Part shown: in pieces, positions 7,619-18,000 of the stretch
How the letters are laid out: each line of letters begins with the position of its first letter
How positions within the stretch are numbered: position 1 is the stretch's first letter
Origin: an uncultured Pirellulaceae bacterium
GTDB lineage: Bacteria; Planctomycetota; Planctomycetia; Pirellulales; Pirellulaceae
DNA length: 58,516 bases
Assembly: GCA_937967505.1 (NCBI GenBank)
Contig: CALCJM010000126.1
Location: forward strand, 1-58,516
Direction: 5' to 3'
Translations under genes and position numbers: made by a program
The notes under the pieces: model-generated
Databases searched by the model: none
What the model was told of the DNA's origin: nothing
What the model saw: only the letters and a program-made list of their open reading frames with translations

Positions 7619-8866
7619 TTACGATCCGTCGTACTTGCGGACAATGACCGAGGCATTGTGGCCGCCAAATCCGAAACTGTTGCTCATCGCGTATGTCAAA
7701 TCTCGCTCTTTGGCCTGGTTGGGAGTGTAGTCCAAATCGCAATCGGGGTCGGGCGTGTCCAAGTTAATGGTGGGTGGTACGACGCCGCTGCGAAGTGCTT
7801 TGATCGCCAGAATCAATTCAATTCCGCCGCTGGCGCCCAGCGAGTGCCCCAGTTGACTCTTGGTGCTGCTGATACTGACCTGATAGGCGTGATCGCCGAA
7901 GACGTTCTTGATCGCGCGTGTTTCAGCTTTGTCACCCAGCGGAGTGCTGGTGCCATGAGCGTTGATGTACTGAATTTGATCGGCATTTAACTGTGCGTCA
8001 TCTAAGGCGGCCTGCATGGCTTGAGCGGCACCGACGCCCTGTTCGTCAGGCGAGGTAATGTGTCCTGCGTCGCAGGAAGTCCCAAACCCGACCACTTCGG
8101 CAAAGATCTCTGCACCGCGTGCTTTGGCGCGTTGGAGTTCCTCAAAGATCAGGATACCGGCCCCTTCGGCGAAGACAAACCCGTCGCGATCCAAGTCGAA
8201 CGGACGGCTGGCTTTGGTGGGATCGTCGGTGTAGTTGGAGAGCGCTCGCATGTTGGCAAACGCGCTGACGCCCATGCGTGTCATGGCGGCTTCGGTTCCT
8301 CCGGTGACCATCAGGTCACTGGTGCCGTTCTGGATATGGACCAGCGAATTCCCCATCGCGTTGGCGGCACTGGCACAGGCCGTTGCCACGCTGTAGTTGG
8401 GACCGCGCAGTCCGTAGCGAATCGCAATGTTGCCACCGCCCGCATTGAGCATCAATTTGGGAATCGTCAATGGAGAAACACGCCCCGGCCCTTTGAGCAC
8501 CAGGCGTTCCATTTGTTCGGAGATCGTGGCCATGCCGCCGATACCCGATCCGAGGACCGATCCAAACCGTGTCAGGTCAGGTTCGGATGCCAGATCTAGG
8601 CCGGATGACTTCATCGCGTCTTCCGCACCGGCGATGGCGAATTGAGAAAACCGGTCAAGCTTTTTTTCCTCTTTGGAGCCAACTAGGTCGCGGCAACTCC
8701 AGTCATAGATATCGCCACCGATGGTGACTTTAATATCGGAGACATCACAGAGTTTGATCGGGTGGATTCCGCTTTCCCCGTTAGCGACGCGATTCCAGCA
8801 ATCACCAACTTCGCAGCTTAGCGAGGTCAAGATTCCCCATCCGGTAACGACGACCCTACGCTTCAT
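7619..8866 (-). CDS. fabF: 3-oxoacyl-[acyl-carrier-protein] synthase II (FabF)
   Basis: The 415-residue condensing enzyme elongates acyl-ACP with malonyl-ACP. The catalytic triad is complete: Cys164 in VATACASAANAMG, His304 in INAHGTSTPLGD, and His341 in SQLGHSLGASGG. The protein is full length for KAS II and starts with the typical KRRVVVTGWG. It follows acpP by 104 bases on the same strand, giving the classical acpP-fabF order in the cluster fabD-fabG-acpP-fabF. fabH, plsX and rpmF, often linked in other bacteria, are not in the window. Confidence 0.96.
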   Translation of the reverse strand: MKRRVVVTGWGILTSLSCEVGDCWNRVANGESGIHPIKLCDVSDIKVTIGGDIYDWSCRDLVGSKEEKKLDRFSQFAIAGAEDAMKSSGLDLASEPDLTRFGSVLGSGIGGMATISEQMERLVLKGPGRVSPLTIPKLMLNAGGGNIAIRYGLRGPNYSVATACASAANAMGNSLVHIQNGTSDLMVTGGTEAAMTRMGVSAFANMRALSNYTDDPTKASRPFDLDRDGFVFAEGAGILIFEELQRAKARGAEIFAEVVGFGTSCDAGHITSPDEQGVGAAQAMQAALDDAQLNADQIQYINAHGTSTPLGDKAETRAIKNVFGDHAYQVSISSTKSQLGHSLGASGGIELILAIKALRSGVVPPTINLDTPDPDCDLDYTPNQAKERDLTYAMSNSFGFGGHNASVIVRKYDGS

Positions 8867-8970
8867 GTTATTTCACTCGTTGACCTTGATGTATCAAACA
8901 AAATTGACCACCGTTACACAAAACGCAACGGCGGTCAAAAGAATCTTTTCGGCGGTATTCCCGACGTATG

Positions 8971-9213
8971 TTATGCAGAGGCAGATGAGCTTTCGATGTG
9001 CTCGATCGCTTCACCGACAGTCTGGATTTTTTCGGCAGCATCATCTGCGATGTTGATGTCGAATTCTTCTTCCAGTTCCATCACCAGTTCGACTGTGTCC
9101 AGCGAATCGGCTCCAAGGTCATTTACGAAGTTTGACTCACGTTTAATCTTGTCTTTATCAACGCCAAGTTGCTCGGCAACGATATCAACAACTCTTTCTT
9201 CGACCGACGCCAT
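8971..9213 (-). CDS. acpP: Acyl carrier protein
   Basis: This 80-residue, very acidic protein has the phosphopantetheine attachment Ser37 in [19 protein letters not shown] and the usual four-helix ACP pattern. A strong AGGAGG Shine-Dalgarno sequence lies just before the ATG at 9213, in contrast to the weak signals of many genes here, as expected for an abundant protein. It carries the growing acyl chain for FabD, FabG and FabF encoded on either side. The 488-base space upstream suggests that acpP has its own promoter. Confidence 0.97.
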   Translation of the reverse strand: MASVEERVVDIVAEQLGVDKDKIKRESNFVNDLGADSLDTVELVMELEEEFDINIADDAAEKIQTVGEAIEHIESSSASA

Positions 9214-9701
9214 GAATCGGCCTCCTTCTCAAAAAATGCTCGGGTGATTATTTGTTTTATTGGTTGATTGGTTACCGGCAGACGCCCTCAAAAGGCACAA
9301 AACTGGTGACTCAATAAGCCGCTAAGGATAGAGGATTCCAGTAAATTGGGTCAATAGTCAAACGACTTTATGGGCTTTTTTACGGCAGATAATCGGGCCT
9401 TTTTTTTATTTCCTGCCGGTCGGTGAAACTGGCCGGGGACTTAAACGGCCCGGAAATCCCCAAAAAGATCGCCCTGTAGGCCGATTTGCGATGGCCGTTG
9501 TGTTTTTACCTCGCTGAAGCATGCCTTTACGGGCTTGGGGGGCCTGTGAGTTTGTGCGGTATTTCCCGGAGGGAAATACGACCTTTCATCATTCTTGCGT
9601 TGTCTGAAAATAATTGGAAACAAGACTAACAGGCCCGAAGAAAATCAGCGTTGGTGGGGCGGCGCGAGACTGTCGTTTGACCGCACCCTACACTTATTTA
9701 C
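9214..9701. other. Intergenic region between fabG and acpP
   Basis: No convincing gene is present. The only notable structure is a perfect palindrome at 9559-9579, listed separately. T-rich runs occur at 9360-9415. The region probably contains the acpP promoter, but I cannot place a -35/-10 pair with confidence. Confidence 0.5.
9559..9579. promoter_or_regulatory. Perfect 9-bp inverted repeat upstream of acpP
   Basis: GTATTTCCC and GGGAAATAC pair perfectly around a GGA loop. It lacks a following T run on the minus strand, so it does not look like a fabG terminator; an operator or leader hairpin for acpP is possible. No known regulator consensus is recognised. Confidence 0.35.
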
Positions 9702-10463
9702 TTACGCGGTCATGCCGCCGTCCACGGTCAGCACCTGGCCGGTAACGTAGCTGGCCGCAGGGCTGGCCAGGAACAGCACGCATGCCGATACGTCGTCGGG
9801 ATGACCAATTCGGTTGGCAGGAATCTGCTTCTTCACTTCGCCCAGAATCTTGTCGCCCAGCTTGACCGTCATCTCGCTCTCAATAAATCCCGGAGCAATC
9901 GCGTTGACCGTCACCTTTCGTTTGCCCAGTTCACGTGACAGCGACCGGGTCATGCCGATTACACCCGCTTTGGAGGCCGAGTAGTTCGTCTGGCCCGCAT
10001 TGCCCTTGATACCGCTGACCGATGAGATATTGATGATCCGCCCACTACGTTGACGCATCATTTTCGCTGACGCGGCGCGGGTGAACAAAAACGTGCCGCG
10101 CAAGTTGACGTTGATCACATCATCCCACTGCTCGTCGGTCATCACAGGCATCAGCGTGTCGCGCGTGATGCCTGCGTTGTTGACGACAATGTCAACACTG
10201 CCCCATTCAGCGGCAACCTTTTCGATGATCTGTTCCACCGTTTCGGTCTTGCTGACGTCGCCCGCCATCACTTCACCCTCGCCGCCGGCCGCCTTGATCA
10301 TCTCAACGGTCTCCGCCAATTTCTCAGCGTTGCGAGCCACGCAAGCGACTTTGGCACCACTGGCGGCGAGCGCGATGGCGATGTGCCGCCCCAACCCTTG
10401 TGAGGCTCCGGTGACAATGGCGTTTTGGCCCGATAGATCGACTTTTAAAGATTCGAGACTCAT
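9702..10463 (-). CDS. fabG: 3-oxoacyl-[acyl-carrier-protein] reductase (FabG)
   Basis: This 253-residue short-chain dehydrogenase makes the first NADPH-dependent reduction of fatty-acid elongation. It has the cofactor motif TGASQGLG (residues 18-25), NNAG at 95-98, and the catalytic Ser148, Tyr161 and Lys165 in the INISSVSG and YSASK segments. The C-terminus [12 protein letters not shown] is typical of FabG. It lies between fabD and acpP on the same strand, which supports the FabG assignment over other SDRs. Confidence 0.95.
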   Translation of the reverse strand: MSLESLKVDLSGQNAIVTGASQGLGRHIAIALAASGAKVACVARNAEKLAETVEMIKAAGGEGEVMAGDVSKTETVEQIIEKVAAEWGSVDIVVNNAGITRDTLMPVMTDEQWDDVINVNLRGTFLFTRAASAKMMRQRSGRIINISSVSGIKGNAGQTNYSASKAGVIGMTRSLSRELGKRKVTVNAIAPGFIESEMTVKLGDKILGEVKKQIPANRIGHPDDVSACVLFLASPAASYVTGQVLTVDGGMTA

Positions 10464-10596
10464 GATTTTTCCATGTGAAATTAATGATTGGTAGCCGCTT
10501 CTCTCCGAGAAGCGTCGTCAGGCTCGAAGAGACTGACCAATGGATCGTTGATGGCAATGCTGAGATGTTACCCTTGCAAAGAGTGACCCGCCAATG

Positions 10597-11505
10597 CTAA
10601 CCGACAGGTTCGCAGGGGATCTTCCGCTTGATACGTTTAAGCAGTGATGTCAGCACGCGACCGACACCGACCTCGTAGAACTGGTCAAATCCCTCCTCCA
10701 ACATCAGGTCCATGGTGCGGTTCCACTGAACCGGCTGGCACACCTGCTGCGGTAACAGTTTGACGAAGTCGGCGGGGTCCTGATGGGCTTGAGCATCGAC
10801 ATTTGAGTAAACCGGAATCGATGTCTTTTGAAAATCAATCTTGGCGAGTTTGGATTCCAGTTTTCCAACGGCCGACTCCATCAAGGGCGTGTGGAACGCA
10901 CCGGCAACGGTCAACGAAACGGTTTTCATCGCTCCTGCCGCCATGGCAATTTCGTCAACGCGCTGGCAGGATTGCGTGTGACCGGAGACCACAATGTTGC
11001 CGGGGCACAGAAAGTTTGCCAGTTGCAGGACCTCGCCATCAACACGCGCTTGGTCACAAACCGCAGTGACCTGTGATTCATCCATTCCCAATACGCTGAC
11101 CATGCCGCTGGAGGTCGCGTCGGCGGCTTCCTGCATCGCCTCGCCACGTCGTTTCACCAACCGCAGCCCCTCTTCGAAATCGCAGGCTCCGGCAAATGCC
11201 ATCGCCGTGTATTCGCCAAGGCTCAGCCCCGCAGTGCCTTCACAGCGTTCGATCAGATCGGGACGTTCGAATTTAAGTTTTTCGATCGCGGCCATGCTGG
11301 AGACGTACAGAGCCGGTTGGCCGACGACGGTCGAATGCAATTTTTCATCCGGGCCATTGAAGCAGATGTCCGCCAGATCGTAACCAAGAATATCGGCGGC
11401 AGAGTCAAACAGGGCCTTGGCAGCGGGAAGCTCCTGACAAATCTCTTTAGCCATGCCCACTTTTTGGGCTCCCTGACCGGGAAAGAGGAAGGCGATTTTG
11501 CTCAC
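10597..11505 (-). CDS. fabD: Malonyl-CoA:ACP transacylase (FabD)
   Basis: FabD loads malonate from CoA to ACP. I chose the GTG at 11505, which gives VSKIAFLFPGQGAQ, the normal family N-terminus, and has AGGA eleven bases upstream; the frame remains open to an ATG at 11583, but those 26 residues match nothing in FabD. The nucleophile is Ser95 in GLSLGEYTA; the residue before it is Leu where most FabDs have His (GHSLG). The second catalytic residue is the His in VAGAFHTPLMESA. The oxyanion Gln in the PGQG motif is present. It is the first gene of the fab cluster, 133 bases before fabG. Confidence 0.94.
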   Translation of the reverse strand: MSKIAFLFPGQGAQKVGMAKEICQELPAAKALFDSAADILGYDLADICFNGPDEKLHSTVVGQPALYVSSMAAIEKLKFERPDLIERCEGTAGLSLGEYTAMAFAGACDFEEGLRLVKRRGEAMQEAADATSSGMVSVLGMDESQVTAVCDQARVDGEVLQLANFLCPGNIVVSGHTQSCQRVDEIAMAAGAMKTVSLTVAGAFHTPLMESAVGKLESKLAKIDFQKTSIPVYSNVDAQAHQDPADFVKLLPQQVCQPVQWNRTMDLMLEEGFDQFYEVGVGRVLTSLLKRIKRKIPCEPVG

Positions 11506-11664
11506 AACGGTTTCCTGAATGGCGGAATCTGTGGGGATCGAGGGGCTCAAGCAGGATGCTCCGCCGCACTCACAGTGATCCACTGCTGAAGAACAGTGGA
11601 GTAAAACTGCCTATCTTATGGCTGGAGGAGGGCCTGTCAACGCGAACCGACCGCCTCCGAAACA

Positions 11665-11892
11665 CTATTTTGCACCGGTTTTGATCCGCTCGATCGAGGC
11701 AGACGTCTTCTGCTGAAAGTAGCTCAGCCATGTGACGACGGAGATCAAGCCACTGATGAAAGCTGCGGCCTGTAATTGGGGCACTCCCATCGTGACCCAG
11801 CAGATACAAAACAGAATCGTCATTACCACAAGCACGATGGCGATGGATCGGGTCGTCAATGGGTCGAGGTTTTCATGAGATTGGCGCGACAT
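11665..11892 (-). CDS. Small two-helix membrane protein
   Basis: The 75-residue protein has two hydrophobic segments (about residues 16-36 and 40-58), a short polar N-terminus and a basic C-terminus with KTSASIERIKTGAK. No family is recognised. It stands alone upstream of fabD on the same strand, with about 160 bases between its stop and the fabD GTG. The coding call rests on the membrane-protein pattern and on free space on both strands. Confidence 0.55.
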   Translation of the reverse strand: MSRQSHENLDPLTTRSIAIVLVVMTILFCICWVTMGVPQLQAAAFISGLISVVTWLSYFQQKTSASIERIKTGAK

Positions 11893-11945
11893 AGCGTGTT
11901 CCGATAAACAAAGATGTAACAGTCAGGTCAGATAACCATTCTAAC

Positions 11946-12161
11946 TTAAATTACTTCCCCGTCACTATCGGATTCACCAGAGGAGAATTTTACGTTCGCA
12001 TAAACGGCTGCTAGGGGCACCGCGGCGGGTAAAAACGGCAGCTCGATCACCGCATAGGTTCTACCCGCAATGAACTCGTGCTTCCTGTTGGGGATTTTCT
12101 CGCCGTCGAGATATTCCTGTTCAGTGATTGGCCAAGAGTTTTCGTCGTTGGCAGCATTCAT
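11946..12161 (-). pseudogene. Remnant of a Uma2-family (DUF820) endonuclease
   Basis: Starting at ATG 12161, the 71-residue frame begins with SWPITEQEYLDGEKIPNRKHEFIAGRTYAV, which resembles the first 35 residues of Uma2/DUF820 proteins (ITEEEYL, then K-x-E-x-xxGxxYA). After that the PD-(D/E)XK core of the family is missing and the frame ends in an unrelated acidic tail. It is therefore probably a truncated relic rather than a working nuclease. The family is very abundant and often decayed in planctomycetes and cyanobacteria. The frame is also open further upstream, but that part overlaps the end of the next gene. A real short protein of unknown role cannot be excluded. Confidence 0.5.
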
Positions 12162-12175
12162 CGGAGTTCTCTGAC

Positions 12176-14722
12176 TTAAAGTTTCCACGAGGCCCTGTTT
12201 TCGTTTCTGCGCGTTGACAAGCATAGCAGCAGCAGACTGCCGCATATCAAAAAACTGATGCCGGAGATGGCCAGTCCAATGTAAAAACCGACAGGCTGAT
12301 AGGTTAGCTTGATTTGTACGGTCCCGCGCGGCAGTGCAACCTTACTGTGAATTGGGCTGGAAGTTTTTGAAACGCCCATCACCGTCGCCGTGAGCGCGGT
12401 CCCGTTGGTATCAAACGCACTGGCTTGCCAGCCAGGGACTGCCAACAGGCGCACGACCAGCACGCGCGTTTTCTCTGTGTCCGGTGGAACCGCGATCACC
12501 AACTGGTTGTTGCGCCATTGCACGCTTGCGAAACGAGTGCTGTCTTCTGGCGGCACCGGAGCGTTGGCCGATTTCGCTTGGTGCGTCTGGTCCGCAGGGC
12601 TGTCTTCCACCCACGCTAATGGTGCGGGCGTGGCATTCCAAACCAGAGCAGCTCCGGGCGGTTGGGGGACAATCAAGCCATCGGTGGCTGCCGAAGGTGC
12701 AGCCGAGGTGAGCTCTTCCTGATAGGCGGACGGCATGATCGAACAAAAACTGCCGTGGATCTGCACGTTGGCGATGTCCAGATGGGTTTTGGGGAACAGG
12801 GTCTCGCGCCGCCATTGCGCGATGCGGGAGATGCGGTCTGGCGATGACGTTTCCAACCACTGCGGATCAAAGTCGACTTGCGGGTTGGTGCGATTGATGG
12901 TCAGAATTTCGTTTGGATCAATGCCGGCAGCAGCACGGTCCTGTTTTAGTTTCCCTGCGATGGCCGATTCGCCGGCAACCACTGACGCAGGGACAGGGTG
13001 CAGCATCCAGCGGTTACTGATCGAAAGATCGACGGCGACCAAAACCATAATCAAAGCGCATGCGATTCGAAAGGTGCGTCGCGCCGAATGGCTCTGTATG
13101 GCCGCGCGGGTCACGACGGCAATACCGATCATCGCGCTGCAAAGAATCGTGGTTTTACAGAACGAAAGCAGAATCTCACGGCTGCAGGTGATCGCCTGGA
13201 AGGGGCCATAGAGCCCTGAGGATTGACATCGTGCGAGTTGCGTTTGTAGGCCCGGCCAAAACATGATCGACGCGCCGGCTATGCTCAACGCGGCAATGAA
13301 TTTCCACCATCTGGCGGTTCTCACAATCGTGCGCGGGCGCAATTGCAGTCCGGCCAACACGCACAGTGCGAGCAGCGCGATCACGGCTAGTTTCGCCGGG
13401 TAACGAAATAGCGCGTATTTCGGCAGCAGGATGACCATCGTCCAATAAAGGCCAAAGCTACCTTGATGCAGTTGTGCCTCCGGATAAAACCCCAGTTCTT
13501 TGGCCAGCCAAACCGGCCCGTACCATCCGCAGGACGCCAGTGAAAACCAGACGGCGATCCACGTCAACCAAACCTTGGCCTCCCGGCCTTGCTGCCGCTT
13601 ACCGTTGCGCCATTTCCAGAATCTCAAACCTGAAAACGCTAGGACAAAAGGAATGGTGCCGAAGTAAATCGAGGGCATCCAAACTCGCTCTGCACCAGGA
13701 AATGCCGCCGTCCAACGGGTGTTGACCGGGGCGTCTTTTCCAAATAGACCTGACCAGAGACACTCCAGCGCCGTCCATGGTTCCTGGCTGAACTGGTAGA
13801 CATCAGTCAGCGGCGAACCGTCGGGAACCGAGGCAAGATTGCCCAGGTTTTCGATGGGGTGGTCGGAGAGGATTGCTTCCCGGAGGTTGACGGGCGTTGA
13901 ATAGGTTGATGTCGCCATGCGGGCGCTGTGGCTGGCCCATTGGATCGTTGGAATCAATTGGGCGGCGGCCAGTCCAGAAGTGGCGATAACCAGCGCGATC
14001 AGTACTTTCAGGCGTTGATAGCGTGCTGTGGAGAACAGGATGGTCAGCAGCGCGATCAAGCCAATGTGGTAGACCATTTGCGGGTCGCCGCCAAGGATCA
14101 TCATGCAGCAACAGAAGCCGCCCGCGATTGCCCAAGTATTCTCGCGCGATGGTAACAGGTGTGGCTGCAACGTGCGACGACTTTGGATAGGGCCGGCGAC
14201 TGGAAGTGGGGAGAGCATTTTCCAGACACACGTCAGCGCGATCGGCAACCACGCTCCACTGACCAGGTAGATTACATTGCAAACCTGAAACAGCAGGCTG
14301 CCGCCAAAGGCGTAGCTGATCGCTGCCAGACAGGCTCCCCACCGCCCCGCCCCGAGGGCGCGCGTTAGCCACAGCGCACCGAAGGCGGCCAGCAGGATAT
14401 GCATCGCCAGGTAGATTCCGTAGCGCGAGGCGAAGGGGAGGAAACGCAAATGAAAGACAAGTTTTCCCGGATAGAGCATGCTGGAAGTGCCATCAGCCAG
14501 CAGCGGAAACCCGGCGTTGTCCAACGGCATCCACAATGGGAAGTGGCCGGATTCGATTTGCCGGTCAATCCACTGCAGCATTGGGTAGTACAGGTAGGAG
14601 CTGTCTCGATAGCCAGCGACGGTCTCCCCGGTGATCATCGGCCAGAAGAACAGCAACCACAAACCAACAATCAGCAAACACGGGCCGAGCCGCCGGAGAT
14701 AATTGGTGTTTGATGTGGGCAA
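12176..14722 (-). CDS. YfhO-like multi-pass membrane protein (GT-C fold)
   Basis: The 848-residue protein starts with a membrane helix (LLIVGLWLLFFWPMITG). It then has a conserved loop with YRDSSYLYYPM and FPLWMPLDNAGFPLLADG, the type of extracytoplasmic acidic loop found in YfhO and other GT-C proteins. More than ten membrane helices follow, then a soluble region with a beta-rich domain (VVRLLAVPGWQA) and a final helix. YfhO relatives are implicated in glycosylation of cell-envelope polymers; the substrate here is unknown. The start is TTG at 14722, since no ATG precedes the first helix. It is transcribed in the same direction as metH but separated by 358 bases including a transposase remnant. 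Confidence 0.75.
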   Translation of the reverse strand: MPTSNTNYLRRLGPCLLIVGLWLLFFWPMITGETVAGYRDSSYLYYPMLQWIDRQIESGHFPLWMPLDNAGFPLLADGTSSMLYPGKLVFHLRFLPFASRYGIYLAMHILLAAFGALWLTRALGAGRWGACLAAISYAFGGSLLFQVCNVIYLVSGAWLPIALTCVWKMLSPLPVAGPIQSRRTLQPHLLPSRENTWAIAGGFCCCMMILGGDPQMVYHIGLIALLTILFSTARYQRLKVLIALVIATSGLAAAQLIPTIQWASHSARMATSTYSTPVNLREAILSDHPIENLGNLASVPDGSPLTDVYQFSQEPWTALECLWSGLFGKDAPVNTRWTAAFPGAERVWMPSIYFGTIPFVLAFSGLRFWKWRNGKRQQGREAKVWLTWIAVWFSLASCGWYGPVWLAKELGFYPEAQLHQGSFGLYWTMVILLPKYALFRYPAKLAVIALLALCVLAGLQLRPRTIVRTARWWKFIAALSIAGASIMFWPGLQTQLARCQSSGLYGPFQAITCSREILLSFCKTTILCSAMIGIAVVTRAAIQSHSARRTFRIACALIMVLVAVDLSISNRWMLHPVPASVVAGESAIAGKLKQDRAAAGIDPNEILTINRTNPQVDFDPQWLETSSPDRISRIAQWRRETLFPKTHLDIANVQIHGSFCSIMPSAYQEELTSAAPSAATDGLIVPQPPGAALVWNATPAPLAWVEDSPADQTHQAKSANAPVPPEDSTRFASVQWRNNQLVIAVPPDTEKTRVLVVRLLAVPGWQASAFDTNGTALTATVMGVSKTSSPIHSKVALPRGTVQIKLTYQPVGFYIGLAISGISFLICGSLLLLCLSTRRNENRASWKL

Positions 14723-14852
14723 GGGAAGGACTCGGCTGGCGACGGTCGAGGAAGTTGATCATTTCGTATTGTGAATGGTAATTGTGCCCCGGCGTTATTT
14801 CGATGGATTGCAATACGACAAAGCGTAATACGACCTTGGCCTGCGCGACGCA

Positions 14853-15035
14853 CTACGATTTACATGATCGCCGGATCGGCTTCAGGATCGGCTTCTGTTT
14901 AGACTCCCGTTTGAGTCGTCGGGCGATTTTCTTGACCCACGCCGCATTCTCGAAAAACGGCAGCTGTTTGTTGGCGCGTTGATTGGTGACGTGGCAAACA
15001 ACCTTGCCGGGGGTAATTCGTGCGTTTCCGGGCAT
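14853..15035 (-). pseudogene. Remnant of a REP-associated (RAYT, Y1-type) transposase
   Basis: From ATG 15035 the 60-residue frame reads PGNARITPGKVVCHVTNQRA followed by PFFENAAW. This follows the N-terminal pattern of IS200-like REP-associated transposases (MPRxxRIxPGxxxHVxNR, then FxxxxDY). After about 45 residues the match ends in a lysine-rich tail, before the HUH and catalytic Tyr motifs, so it is only a 5' relic. It lies in the gap after metH. It matters because RAYTs mobilise palindromic REP/REPIN elements, and two REPIN-like copies occur elsewhere in the window. Confidence 0.5.
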
Positions 15036-15080
15036 CAAGAAGTTGTCGATTAATTGGATCTGGGGCAGGAGGGATCTGCC

Positions 15081-18000
15081 TCAATAACCCAGCACCGGCG
15101 ATAACCAGCGCTCACATTCCTTCAGCGGAATTCCTTTCAGTTTCGCGTAGTGCTGGCACTGGTCTTTGGTGATCTTGTTGATGGCAAAATATCGAGATTC
15201 CGGATGCCCAAAATACAAACCACTCACCGCGGCACCTGGCCACATCGCATACGATTCGGTCAGCTTGATGCCGGTTTTTGTTTCGGCATCCAGCAGCTTC
15301 CATAGCGTGTCTTTTTCGGTGTGGTCCGGGCAAGCCGGGTATCCTGCGGCCGGTCGGATACCGCGATACTTTTCGGAAATCAATTCTTCGTTGGACAGCC
15401 CCTCGTCGGCACCAAACCCCCAGTCCACCCGTGCCCGGTGATGCAGCATTTCGGCAAACGCCTCGGCCAGCCGATCGGCCAGAGCTGACACCATGATCGC
15501 ATTGTAGTCGTCCAGTTCCGCGCGGTACCTGGCCGCCAATTCATCACAGCCATGTCCTGTCGTGACTGCGAAACCACCGATGTAGTCAGCTCGACCACTG
15601 CCGACAGGCGCGATGTAATCCGCCAGGGAACGGAATTGACTGATTCCCTTCCGTTGCCACTGTTGGCGAAGCATGTGAAAACGCGTCAGCTCTTCCTTGC
15701 GGCTGTCGTCGGTGTAGAGGATTACCGAATCCCCTTCGGAATTTGCAGGCCAAAAACCATACAGCCCCCGTGCCGACAATTGCTTTTTATCGATCAATTG
15801 CTGCAGCATCTCCTGGGCATCGTCAAAGAGTTTGGTTGCCTCGGCACCGACCACTTTGTCCTTGAGGATTTTGGGGTACTTGCCATGCAGTTCCCACGAC
15901 ATGAAGAATGGTGTCCAGTCAATATATTTGGCAATTTCGGTCAGTGAAATTGTTTCGTCGATCGACGGTAACGAAGCGTCTTCGGTACCGATCGACCGCG
16001 TACCGGTGAAGGAAGGTGTGGCGACATCGACCGTTTCCCAGTCCGTCTGGAAGCGCTTTTCAAAAGCTTCCTCGTACGGCACCAGCGTCATTTGACGCTC
16101 CTGGTATCCGGCGACCAGTTTGGCTTGTAGTTGGTCGTTGCTGGCCAGATAACCGGGTTTGGTATCGGTGTTGATCAGTTTGTCCACCACACCCACACTG
16201 CGCGACGCATCCAAGACGTGGATGACGCCATGTTCGTACTGCGGCGCGATTTTGACGGCGGTGTGTTTGTCGCTGGTGGTCGCACCACCAATCAGCAGCG
16301 GAATCGTCATGCCGGTACGTTTCATCTCTTTGGCAACGTAAATCATCTCGTCCAGTGACGGGGTAATCAAACCCGACAGCCCGATCATTTCCACGTTGTG
16401 CTTGACTGCTTCCTCCAGAATTTTGTCACAGGAAACCATTACGCCCAGATCGATCACCTCGTAGTTATTACAGCCCAGCACCACGCCAACGATATTTTTT
16501 CCGATATCGTGGACATCGCCTTTGACCGTCGCCAGCAGGATTTTTCCCCGGCTACTGTGCAATTCCTGGCCAGCGTCGATTTTCTCCTGTTCCATATAGG
16601 GCAACAGGTACGCCACGGCTTTCTTCATGACGCGCGCTGATTTCACGACTTGCGGCAGGAACATTTTTCCGCTGCCAAACAGGTCGCCGACAACTGCCAT
16701 CCCGTCCATCATCGGTCCTTCAATGATCGACAGGCATTTGTCGTACTTTTGCCGCGCCTCTTCGGTGTCCTCCACGACATATTTGTCGATGCCCTTGACC
16801 AGCGCGTGAGACAAGCGCTCTTCCACGGACAGCTCGCGCCAGGCGAGATCTTCGGAGCTGGAGCCTTTCTTTTTGACATCTTTGACCGTTTCGGCAAACT
16901 CCAGCAGACGGTCGGTGGCGTCCGGGCGACGATTCAGTAAAACGTCTTCGACATGCTTCAGCAGGTCTTTAGGAATCTCTTCGTAGATCTCCAACTGGCC
17001 TGCGTTGACGATCCCCATATCCAGTCCGGCTTTGATCGCGTGATACAGAAAGGCAGCATTGATCGCTTCGCGTACCGTATTGTTGCCACGAAAACTGAAA
17101 CTGACATTGGAGACACCGCCGGAAATTTTTGCACCGGGGCATATTTCCTTGATTTGGCTGGTGGCATCGAAAAAGTTCACGGCGTAGTTGTCATGCTCTT
17201 CCATGCCCGTGGCGACGGTCAGGATATTCGGGTCGAAGATGATGTCCTCCGGTGGAAATCCTACTTCTTCAATCAGCAGATCGTATGCCCGTTTGCAGAT
17301 GCGGACCTTGTCATCGGTTTCGACCGCCTGTCCTTTTTCGTCGAAGGCCATGACGACTGCGGCAGCCCCGTAGCGGCGGACCAGTCGCGCGCGGTCGAGG
17401 AATTCGTCTTCGCCCTCTTTGAGGCTGATTGAGTTCACGATGGCCTTGCCCTGAACGGCTTTCAACCCCGCTTCGATGATCTCCCATTTGGAACTGTCGA
17501 TCATGACCGGCACAGCGCTGATATCCGATTCGCCCGCGATCAGACGCAGGTAAGTCGTCATGGCCTCGACGCCGTCCAGCAGCGCGTCATCCATATTGAT
17601 GTCGATCACGGCCGCGCCGCCTTCGACCTGGTTGCGGGCCACTTCGACCGCCTCTTCCATTTTGCCCTCGCGGACCAGCCGTGCGAACTTGCGCGATCCG
17701 GTCACGTTGGTACGTTCACCGACCATCAAAAAGTTTGCGTCTTCGCGGAGTGTCAGTGGCAACGAACCGGACAAACGAGTCAGCGGTTTGATGTGATTGG
17801 GCTGGTGCGGAGCGATTCCGTGAACGGCTTCCGAGATCGCTTTGATATGGGCCGGTGTCGTGCCGCAGCATCCGCCGACGATATTCAACCAGCCATTTTC
17901 AGCCCACTCCTTGATCGTGGCTGCCATCGGTTCGGGGGCAAGATCAAACTGCCCCATTTCATTGGGGGTACCGGCATTGGGGTGGCAACTGATGTAGGTG

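Noticed and set aside
12735-14713. Several plus-strand frames of 60-160 codons within the YfhO-like gene
   Set aside because: Compositionally biased antisense frames over a real membrane-protein gene; no start signals or family features.
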